Part shown: piece by piece, positions 1 through 8,394 of the stretch | How the letters are laid out: every line of letters starts with the position of its first letter | Position numbering within the stretch: position 1 is the stretch's first letter | Assembly (NCBI GenBank): GCA_013146195.2 | Contig: CM028377.1 | Span: 67,801,501 to 67,865,500, forward strand | Direction of reading: 5' to 3' | DNA from: Codonopsis lanceolata | Taxonomy: Eukaryota; Streptophyta; Magnoliopsida; Asterales; Campanulaceae | DNA length: 64,000 nucleotides | The notes under the pieces: generated by a model | Database searches by the model: none | What the model saw: the letters and a program-made list of their open reading frames with translations, nothing else | Told to the model about the DNA's origin: nothing | Position numbers and translations under genes: made by a program

Positions 1-25
1 AAGAAAATACTAATAATAAGTAAGT

Positions 26-62
<37 letters not shown>

Positions 63-345
63 TTATTATTAAAATAAAATTATTATTATTATTATTAATT
101 TTACTAAAATAATAATAATAATAATCAATATAATGATAAGAATAATAATAATTAAATTATAATAATAATTATTATTAAAATAATATTATTAAAATAATAA
201 TTATTATTAAAGAAATAATAATGTTAATTATTATTATTATTAAATTTAATAATAAGAATAAAAATTATATTAATATAAAAAATAATGATAATGTCAATTA
301 TTATTATTTCTATTAATTTTATTATTATTATTATTAATGTAAATC
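1..345. repeat. AT-rich trinucleotide (TAA/ATT) low-complexity tract
   Basis: The stretch is almost pure A/T and dominated by TAA and ATT trinucleotide runs, with a clean (TAA)n near 30-60. No coding frame or transposon end is visible. Replication slippage of a microsatellite or of a poly-A tail region explains it. Confidence 0.9.
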
Positions 346-818
346 ACAATTTGTGATGATGCTATTTTAGTCTTTATATTTGAATTCATCACTTTTTTAA
401 CTTACTAATCAAACACACTGACACTAACTTATGAAAGTTAATCAACACTTTCAAAAAATTAAATCAAACAGTATCAGTTATCAGTGATCATCAGTCATAA
501 ATTATAAATAATAAGTTATCAGTCATAAGTAATAAGTTATCAGCACATATCAATGAGTCAAATCAAACAGTCTTTTACTTTACAGATTAAACTCAAACCA
601 AGTATTAATCGAGCAAGCCCAAGCTAAGTTCTAGCATTAAACTCAAACCAAGAATTCCAACGTCCATTTTTAATTATATTTTTACATCTGCAACCATTAT
701 TGATTATACTTCTTCCATTCAAAAAGTTTATGTTTGAAAGTCTAATTATTAAGGGATATACAACTAGCATTAAAGTTTGTCATAATTACAAAAATAATTG
801 AACATAACCAATATGTTA
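346..818. other. Intergenic AT-rich DNA, no gene seen
   Basis: No reading frame, splice pattern or RNA gene is visible. Around 475-545 the words TTATCAGT, AGTCATAA and ATAAGTTATCAG recur in a short imperfect tandem array. Around 585-655 the phrase ATTAAACTCAAACCAAG occurs twice. These look like decayed repeats. Confidence 0.5.
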
Positions 819-975
819 GGCTCCGTTTGTTTCACATAGAAAATGATTTTCGGAAAATGATTTATGGAAAATAAAAAGATTTCATTTTTAGGTGTTTGGT
901 AATTTTTTTGAAAATATGTCAAAAAAACATTTTCAGGTGTTTGGCAAACACACGAAAAAGTTACGAAAAACAATA
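819..975 (+). mobile_element. MITE-like terminal sequence, possibly hAT (left-facing copy)
   Basis: The segment opens with GGCTCCGTTTGTTT followed by purine-rich AAAATGATTTTCGGAAAATG blocks, a layout I associate with high-copy plant MITE ends. A related end occurs inverted at 8040-8155. I see no matching target duplication, so I treat it as a fragment. Confidence 0.45.
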
Positions 976-1150
976 TATGAATAAATACAAAAAAAATATT
1001 TTAACATTAATGTTCATATTGAATATAAGATATTGTTGAACTTTAAGTAAATTTTTTTAGTAACATTCAATTTATCATTAGTAGTGTCAAATCAATAAGA
1101 TCTATCATTTTTCAATCTAACAAATACAAATAATTTTTTGATAACTGATA

Positions 1151-2524
1151 CTCCCTTTGTTTTTTCAAAATATTGTTCACTTTGACCCGAGACACAGTTT
1201 TTAAAAAAGTAATTAACTGTATTATAAATATTGGTAAATTGTGTAGTTTTCTTTAATCCCTTTGAGTATGTGGTCATTAGGCATGTCAATTTGAACTCAT
1301 TACCCATTAACTCATTCAACCAACCCACTAATTACCCAACCCAATTCATCCCAACAATAAAATTAGTTTAAATGGGTTACCCATCTTAACCCAATAAATT
1401 TTGCGGGTTAAGTTGGGTTTAACCCGCTAACTTATTAAACCAACGCAAAATGGAATGGTTTTGGTCTCTTCCCCGTGCAGTGCACACACGAATCCAGAAA
1501 TTTATAATGTCATGGTAGCAGGGCTTCATCGTTCTATGGCATCATCATTGTGTTTATGGATCTCTATTATCGACCTTTTCCACTCAATCCACAATGTCCA
1601 CTCCTTCTACCTCCCTAGCGTCGCTCCCGAGGACTTCGAGAAGGTTCATCTCTCTTCATAAATGTTATTGCTTTAATAGAAATTTCAATTCATCCTTTGA
1701 ATTTTAAAAGTAGCCGTTAGGGACTCTTTGAAAAAGGTTACAAATGAATTTGAAAAAGGCTTTTTGAGAAAGAAAATGGAGGAAATTTTTCGAATTTTAG
1801 GTTTTGTATTATCTGATTTGTGCACTGTTAATCCTTCGCCATTGATAGGAAAACGAATTAAAGAGCTGATGTTGGTTTTGGTGGAGGAGAGAGAGTGGGG
1901 ATGGAGGGGTCTGAGTTGGAGAGGTGTGGAGCAAAAGAGAGCTTCCATTGTTTGATTGTTTGTCGTGAGATCCATAGGGAATGAGGAGGAGAGAGAATGT
2001 GAGGGGTGGGGACTGTGGGGAGTGGGGGGGGTACTGCATGTGTATTTTGAATGTGTGTGTGTGTATGAGATATATATATATATATATATAGATAAAATTA
2101 TAGATAGAGAGGGACATAACTGAAAAGCGGTGGGGGTGGGGAGGTATCAAGTATGATATGTGGGGATGAAATTTCATCATTAAGAGAGAATGAGAGGGCA
2201 CAAGATATATATATAAATGGATGATGAATTTAAAGTGTTAACTGTTGACTATTTGGGGTATATTTTATTTAATGATTTAAACAAAAAAAGGAAATAAATG
2301 GGTCGACCTGGTTTAACCCAACCCATTTATTATTTGGGTTGAGCTAGGTCATAACCAAATTCAACCCATTACCCCTTCAATCCAACCCAACTGTCAGGCC
2401 TAGTAGTCATAATTAAAATATGTAGAAAAAGTAAGGATAAAGTGATAAAAATATTTGAAATATAACAATTATTTAAAAACGAATGAAAAAATAAAGGAGG
2501 GCGATAATTTGAAAACTGAAGGAG
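1151..2524. mobile_element. Stowaway-type MITE carrying a nested hAT element
   Basis: The left end is TA-CTCCCTTTGTTTT and the right end reads AACTGAAGGAG-TA. The CTCC...GGAG inverted ends and the TA dinucleotide target site match Stowaway (Tc1/Mariner-derived) MITEs. Removing the nested insert at 1278-2402 and one copy of its target duplication leaves about 241 bp, normal for the family. A paralogous copy without the insert lies at 13288-13541 and shares the internal words TATTATAAATATTGGT and GTAAAGTGATAAAA. Confidence 0.8.
1278..2402. mobile_element. Non-autonomous hAT-superfamily element
   Basis: The insert begins TAGGCATGTCAA and ends CTGTCAGGCCTA, giving imperfect terminal inverted repeats (TAGGCATGTCA against TAGGCCTGACA). 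It is flanked by 8-bp direct repeats GTGGTCAT (1270-1277) and GTAGTCAT (2403-2410), matching at 7 of 8 bases, as expected for hAT. Subterminal GGGTT/AACCC words are rich at both ends. The 1125-bp body has no transposase frame; it contains a (TA)n run near 2070-2090 and T- and GA-rich filler. Short open frames here overlap on both strands without recognizable protein features. Confidence 0.82.
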
Positions 2525-2529
2525 TATAA

Positions 2530-3500
2530 GAAAACATTTTTAAAAAGAAAATAGACAATGTTTGGGACGTAGTTAACACTAAATTTATGACCTAGTGAGT
2601 ATTTATTAAAATTATAATTTATAAATAGTGTGCACAAACTTCATTTATATTTTTCTAAACAATTTATTTGTTGAGTGAAACTAGTGATGCTCTCGTGCGT
2701 TACACAGTTTGTACACGGGTATAAAATCATATACTTAATTAAAGCTGAATAATACACAATTAAAAAGTTTAATATGAAAAAATAAACAAAAATTAATAAT
2801 AAGTAAAATTAAAGATAGATCACATAAATTTGAAAAGGTTATTATAAATTTATTTAGATGTATTTCCTTATTCAGATAGGGAGAATTGGATGAAATTAAA
2901 CCATCTTCGTCATTCGTTAAGTCAACAATTGACAATAGACATGTGCCTCTGAATGACAAAATTTGATAGAGATGATAGTTTATGATATGAATAATTACAA
3001 GCCGGTACTTTTTTTAAAACATGTTTTCAAATCAATCCAGTCATTTTTTAGACATATCTTTTAGGTACATTTTTGGGGTAAAAATACATCACTGCCTCCA
3101 ATTAACATATCGATTGTCTTCCCCCAATTAACATACCGAGTGATGATGTGAAATATCACTAAAATATCACGTGATGATGTGATGGGCTTGCCAACTCCTG
3201 TTTATGATTACTGACATTTGAAGTGCTTGCCAACTCTTGACCACAGAGAGTACATTAATGCAGTTCTCGTCCAAATTTTCTTCTCCTCTTGTGGTAAATA
3301 TGTATTGCATCTGGATGCTATAGTCAGACTCATAAACTTCTCAGCTTTCTGCAAGCTATGATGGCTAGCGACTTTGCGATTGCACAATTTCGGTTTCTGG
3401 AGAGACTTCTGGTTGTCCATGATCACTGGTGCTACAAGAGAATAGTGCAGATGGTAGATACTTAAAAACTGTCGTTTTGTGCTCTGTTGATTTTTTTACC
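2530..3500. other. Intergenic DNA, no gene seen
   Basis: Mostly AT-rich. A candidate Helitron 3' end sits at 2680-2724. Around 3080-3190 the words CCAATTAACATA and GTGATGATGTG are each repeated, suggesting a decayed DNA element. Short open frames near 3208-3426 have no recognizable domain. Confidence 0.5.
2680..2724 (-). mobile_element. Candidate Helitron 3' terminus
   Basis: Read on the minus strand, an imperfect hairpin (CCGTG...GCACG) is followed by the terminal word CTAGT and then T. This fits the Helitron rule of a short hairpin just before CTRRT, with insertion before T. No TC-type 5' end could be paired with it, so the element's extent is unknown. Confidence 0.4.
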
Positions 3501-3504
3501 ACTG

Positions 3505-3670
3505 TTTCTTGCTTTTGCATGTTTGTAGATGGGCATTGACGCACTCACAAAACATAATTCAGATTTGCTATTTCTTCTACAAGAACATAGCTTTTGGCCT
3601 TACGCTCTTCTTCTTTGAGGCGTTCATGGTAAATGTTCACCTTGCAGGCACAAACACTCGCACGTAGCTC
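3505..3670 (-). pseudogene. Exon-like fragment of unknown gene
   Basis: On the minus strand an open frame of about 45 codons ends at a GT that could be a splice donor (...TTATGTTTT|GTGAGTG). It contains a charged segment, HERLKEEERKAKSYVLVEE, with protein-like composition. I do not recognize the family. It is flanked by repeats, so it may be a captured exon or a chance frame. Confidence 0.25.
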
Positions 3671-3699
3671 CAGAACCGCTTGATAAAGGAGAGAGGGAG

Positions 3700-3900
3700 A
3701 GGGAGAGAGCATTGTACATGTTCTTGGCTTTTACAGATCAAGCTTAGATTTTGGAGAGGTAGATTTTTTAAGCATTTGGTTTAGTTGGGTAGAGAGATGG
3801 AAAGAGAGAGAGAGTGAGCATTGTACATGTTCTTGGCTTTTACAAATCAAGCTCAGATTTTGGAGATGTAGATTTTTGAAGCATTTAGTTTAGTTGGGAA
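3700..3900. repeat. Tandem duplication, period about 109 bp
   Basis: Two copies start near 3708 and 3817. Each carries GCATTGTACATGTTCTTGGC, then an AGATTTTGGAGA block and a TTTAGTTGGG end. The copies differ at a handful of bases. Each is preceded by a GA-rich tract, which may have promoted slippage. Confidence 0.85.
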
Positions 3901-3949
3901 TTGGGGACGACTATAAACGTGGAAGGTATGGGTTTGAATGGAGATGTTT

Positions 3950-4240
3950 GACAGGCATCAGCATTTTTGGCATCAACAACATTTTTGGCATCGTCAACAA
4001 CGATAGGCATCAGCATTTTTGGCATCAGGAACCTGATGCCTGGATTATTGAATTTTTTTCACCTGATGCCAAGCCTTGGCATCAGCAATATTTTTGGCAT
4101 CAGCAACAACGGTAGACATCAACAACATTTTTGGCATCGGCAACAATTGTAGGCATCAGCATTTTTGGCATCAGCAACCTGATGCCTGTATTATTGAATT
4201 TTTTTTTCACCTGATGCCAAGATTTGGCATCAGCTTTTTT
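3950..4240. repeat. GGCATCAG/CTGATGCC short-repeat cluster
   Basis: The word GGCATCAGCATTTTTGGCAT and variants such as GGCATCAGCAAC recur about ten times, mixed with the inverse complement CCTGATGCC. The mix of direct and inverted copies can form hairpins. Open frames through this tract simply translate the repeat and are not credible genes. Confidence 0.8.
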
Positions 4241-4700
4241 GAATTTTTTTAAAGCCGGATTAGATCTGTCTTTATTAATGACATTTTGTCATTTGGCAAC
4301 CAATTTGTAGTTACATGAAATGTCTAAAAAATTGATGGTCCTAGATGAAAACATGTTTCTAAAATTGTACTCACTTGAAATTTGTCATTTATTATATTTT
4401 GTACTAATAAAGTAGCTATAGAAAAATATTGGTTATCGAAAATACAACCATATAAAAATACATAAATAAAAATTACTTTACTAAATAGTCAAACATAACA
4501 CCATTTGTTGTATCTGAAAAAAGAGAAATTAAAGTATGGTATAACACTCTAAACATAACCTCTATCCAATTCTAAAATATTGTTGAACAACATTTTCTGC
4601 AACATAATTATTATATGATTATTCAATTAAAAAACACAAACAAAAAAATTTATGAAATGCAACAACATAATTTATACATGACATTTCAATTATATAAAAC
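4241..4700. other. Intergenic AT-rich DNA, no feature seen
   Basis: Very AT-rich with homopolymer runs. I find no coding frame, RNA gene or transposon terminus here. Confidence 0.6.
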
Positions 4701-4703
4701 AAA

Positions 4704-4830
4704 TGAGTAATTGCAGACCAGTCATTTCTCTCAAATTTTCAACAGCATAAATAGACCGGTTTTTTTTTCAACCGAAAAAGTTCATTTTCATTCAATTGTT
4801 CCAATATTGCCCAAATCACACAGATTATGT
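4704..4830. mobile_element. MULE terminal-inverted-repeat-like segment
   Basis: The order of words GAGTAATTGCAGACCAGT, AAATTTTCAAC, a T-run then TCAACCGA, AAGTTCATTTTC and ATATTGCCC parallels the left end of the well-bounded MULE at 44759-45940. It therefore looks like a diverged end of the same family. A partner end and a 9-bp duplication were not located. Confidence 0.45.
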
Positions 4831-5024
4831 AAATTTCTTCTTCTTTTCCTTCGTCATCGAATTCATCCGCCCGAAGATGCAAAAAAAAAAAAAGTATGGT
4901 GGTTATGTATAAAGAGAAAAGATAGTAGGAAATTGGGTGATGAAGAATGGTAGTTACACTACATAATTGTGTCTTCACATTCTCTTCCTTCTTCACACAA
5001 CGTTCTTCTTCTTCTTCATTTTGT

Positions 5025-5060
5025 ACTAGTTATTTAGTCCGTGCTCCGTACAGGTACAAT
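5025..5060 (-). mobile_element. Candidate Helitron 3' terminus (degenerate)
   Basis: On the minus strand the sequence contains an imperfect hairpin CCTGTACGGAGCACGG followed by a short AT spacer and CTAGT. The base after it is A rather than the usual T, so this is weaker than the copy at 5682. Confidence 0.3.
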
Positions 5061-5255
5061 GTGAGATATATATATTTTTGTAATAATAATATAGCTTTTG
5101 GACATTATAATTAGACTGTTAATCACTTTTATGGTTATAATTTCTTTTCTATTGTTACTAATAATAAATGATTTTTTTACCTAAATACTTTTAAAATTAA
5201 CATAAGTTTCTAACTACGTGAGATACATATTTTGTATTAGTAACAACTAACGTGA

Positions 5256-5571
5256 ACGGGCGATAGGCAAAGGTAATTACACAAATATGTTATATTCGGT
5301 GAGAGTATCGAAATGATATACTTATTTGTCTAAATCGAGGTTTGGATGAATAAGATATCAAGACTTAAAGTATAATACTTGCTAAAAAATTAGAGTTTTT
5401 AGTGAAAGAAATTACGCAACTTGAGGCACGAATTTCTTAACGTGCCATTTGTTTGTTGGCAAAAGTAATTGTGCAAATGTGTTCTACTCGGTAAGAGCAT
5501 CGAAATTATATATTTATTTGTCCAAACCAAGTTTTTGATGAATAAGATATGAATGTTTAAAGTATGATGTT
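5256..5571. repeat. Diverged direct duplication, offset about 193 bp
   Basis: Copies at about 5256-5375 and 5448-5571 share GGCAAA-GTAATT, CAAATRTGTT, TATTTGTC and GATGAATAAGATAT in the same order. They differ at many positions, so the duplication is old. Function is not apparent. Confidence 0.7.
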
Positions 5572-5681
5572 GGAAGTGAGTCATTAGAAGTAATGTCTCA
5601 CCTTGAGGAGTTTTATCTCACATTGGTTATAAGTAATGTTAGTTGTAAAAGTTTTTAAATATAAGTCTTCTACTATAGACA

Positions 5682-5715
5682 ACTAGCATTACACCCGTGC
5701 ATTAAACGCACGTCA
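5682..5715 (-). mobile_element. Helitron 3' terminus
   Basis: On the minus strand the sequence reads ACGTGCGTTTAATGCACGGG, then TGTAATG, then CTAGT followed by T. This is the classic Helitron end: a CGTGC...GCACG hairpin, a short spacer, CTAGT and a 3' T. The element would extend to higher coordinates, into the (AT)n run at 5800. A convincing 5' TC end was not found. Confidence 0.5.
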
Positions 5716-5797
5716 TATATATTTTTCAATCAAATTATACATAAGCAACATAAAGTGAAAAAACAAAATTAAAAAAATAAATTAAAGAGAATTGTTG

Positions 5798-5799
<2 letters not shown>

Positions 5800-5863
<64 letters not shown>
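5800..5863. repeat. (TA)n microsatellite
   Basis: Perfect TA dinucleotide run of about 64 bp, followed by a short TATG/TGTA extension to about 5875. Confidence 0.95.
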
Positions 5864-5875
<12 letters not shown>

Positions 5876-6985
5876 ATATTATTGTAAAACTAATATCACG
5901 ATTAAAAACTTTAACGATAATAAATAAAATAAGCAAATAATTATAACGTAAATATTGTGAGTTCGATGTACATAACTGAAATTATTATAACACATCGATT
6001 AAGAAAAGGTAAAATTATTAATAGAGAATACAATAAATAAATAAAATATTTTATAAATTTTAGAATATTTTTTAAATACAACATTTGTCATTAAATATGT
6101 GTGATTACTACTACGATCATTATGATTAAATATGTACAATTACTACTACTATCTATCACATAACAAAATGCACGTAATCTGTATTAATCAATATTAATAT
6201 AATTTTTGTATCTTTTAGTTAGTGTGTTATGAAAATTAAACACATAATTAAAATGTAAGGATAAAAATATAAGTGAATTTAATTATTGCTTATTACATGA
6301 ATGAAAAATATATATATATTTTTTAGAATACATCTTTAAACGAATATATATTTGTTAGATAATAAAAATTGCACAACAAATTCAAATGACGATAAACCAA
6401 AGAAAAACAACTTAAATTACATACTTCCATATGGTCATCCCTCCCCCGAAATGACCAAAATATCCCCGACTCAAAAGCTCTTTCATTAATATTGTCACCC
6501 AAATGAGGTGACACTGATAATATATGTACTTAATTATTACAACTATATATACAAATATTTAAGCTCAATTCAATAAACTATGAAATAGACATTTAAACTA
6601 TGATTGCTCTCAATTCATTGTACATTTCACAGAGTATGATACTCGGCTACTTACCCATATACATAATTACACCCCTCTAGAATCATTGTACATGTTCCCA
6701 GAGCAATTAGACTACGAATTACTTGCTCATATTCATCCTCGCTTTTCTACAATGTCAATGAGCGAAAATGGAATTCGGTAATAATGATTTGTCACCTCTC
6801 ATCAGGATCATATTGATCTTTAAAATTTCATTCATCCAACATGCCATAACTGTTGCTACTACTTTTTTTTTAAAGGTTGGAGGGAACATAGACCTTACTC
6901 AATCCTTACTTTTTAATATTTTAATGCGTTAAAAGGCTACAATTATCGATATATGATGCCTTTAGTGTGGGTAGAACAAATGGTG
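5876..6985. other. Intergenic AT-rich DNA, no gene seen
   Basis: AT-rich sequence with scattered poly-A and poly-T runs. No ORF with recognizable features, no splice-like exon and no clear transposon end was identified. Confidence 0.55.
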
Positions 6986-6989
6986 CCTC

Positions 6990-7268
6990 TGGTGAGGCTT
7001 TAAACACTCGACCTCTCGGTTGAGAGTAGTGATGCACCATGGTGCTTCTGGTGGGGCTTAAACACTCGACCTCTCCGTTAAGATAAGCAAGCAGCTAAAT
7101 GGGGCCTTTGGGTAAGGCTTGAACAATAACGTTGCTTCTAAAGATGCTTGAACACCCGACCTTTCTATTGAAAGTTGTAAAGTCCAGGGTGTCTCTAGTG
7201 AGACTTGAACACCCGACCTCTCCGTTAGAAGAAGTGAGCAGTACCAGTTGAGTTAGAGCTCGTTGGTT
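6990..7268 (-). repeat. tRNA-like (SINE-like) repeat with reiterated B-box units
   Basis: Read on the minus strand, the segment starts with TAACTCAACTGGT, resembling an RNA polymerase III A box. It then has GGTCGGGTGTTCAAGTC, resembling a B box. The B-box-like unit recurs four more times towards lower coordinates (plus-strand positions near 7143, 7114, 7053 and 6993), mostly about 60 bp apart with one shorter step. Each unit includes GAGGTCG-GTGTT-AAG followed by an ACCAGAGGCACC-type word. This suggests a tRNA-derived SINE head with tandem amplification, or a decayed tRNA-like array. Confidence 0.5.
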
Positions 7269-8038
7269 GATGCTACTAATTTTGCCAGTGAAATTACTTG
7301 GTTATACGCAACAAAAGTGGTCACATAGCATTTATGGCTGAGTAAGTAATGTTTGTTGAGTATAAAATTAGACATGTCAGACTTTAAGGATCCATAATTG
7401 TTCATCAAATTATATTTCACTATGTACTTGTTCTTTAGCTTATATGCATAGAATTTGTCTTAACAAACAAGTAAATTAATATCAATATAGGAAGATCTTA
7501 TAGTATAATAAGTTTTTAAATTGTTATTCTTGTTTCCCTTGCATATTGGTAAAAAGAAAAAAAGACATTGCCTCTTAGATTGATGGTATTTAATTTCTTA
7601 ATAGTTTTTTATGTTTTTTTATTTACTTATCAATACTTGTATATGTGTTCATATATAAATATAATCCTTATTTTGTAATTAGTTACGGTGGTTATCTAGC
7701 AATCTTGAGATAAGCAAATTATATTTTTCATTATATATATCTTCCTATTTTTGGTAAGTGCATTTTGAAGCGATCTTGCTATATATGGATGTGCTAATTA
7801 CATTTGTCATTATATATAGGAAATGTAACAAAACAAAGTGTTTCAATTTCCAATGTCATGTTAATTAAATGTTTAGTATAAAAATTAAGAAAAATGTAAT
7901 AAAACAAAGTGTTTCAACTTCCAATGCATATTTGTGTTTAAATTTATGAAAAACATTTAGGCGGGAAAATCATGGTTGTTATTAACAAATGACTAACAAA
8001 AAATAAACCCGTAAACCATTTTCTAAGAAAGAAGACTT
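7269..8038. other. Intergenic AT-rich DNA, no gene seen
   Basis: The phrase AAAACAAAGTGTTTCAA followed by TTCCAATG occurs twice (near 7831 and 7901) as a short duplication. Otherwise I see no gene or clear mobile element. Confidence 0.5.
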
Positions 8039-8039
8039 A

Positions 8040-8155
8040 ATTTTTTGTTTACTCAAAAAAACTTTTACATCAACTATATTTTCCTTAGATTACCAAATAT
8101 CGAAAAATAAGAAAAACGTTTTCCGAAAATTATCTTCCATAAAACAAACGGAACC
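8040..8155 (-). mobile_element. MITE-like terminal sequence, possibly hAT (inverted copy)
   Basis: The right end reads AAAACAAACGGAACC preceded by CGTTTTCCGAAAATTATCTT. Its reverse complement resembles the start of the segment at 819. The two could be ends of separate elements or of a large composite. The flanks do not show a matching duplication. Confidence 0.45.
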
Positions 8156-8258
8156 TTAATAACAAATGTGAAGGTAAAGTTAAAATGTCATGGAATGATG
8201 AGCATAACTTTTTGAAAGTAGCCGCTTAAAGTATAATGAAAACTTTGCCAAGAAGAAT

Positions 8259-8394
8259 GGAGAGAATAAGAATCTGAAATTACATTTCAAAAACAACGGA
8301 ATCAACACGCCCCTTCCTATAATTCCGTCCCTTCCCCTTTGAAACTCAAAAGGTTTGGAGAGAATAAGAATCTGAAATTACATTTCAAAAACAA
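8259..8394. repeat. 38-bp direct repeat spanning the 3' end of the Iojap-type gene
   Basis: GGAGAGAATAAGAATCTGAA continuing to ACATTTCAAAAACAA appears at about 8259-8296 and again at 8357-8394, apparently without mismatch. The right copy contains the stop codon used by the minus-strand gene, so the repeat forms the end of its reading frame. Confidence 0.85.

Noticed and set aside
1685..2201. Overlapping open frames on both strands of 1.7-2.2 kb
   Set aside because: They lie inside the non-autonomous hAT element, overlap each other, and show no domain or codon signal.
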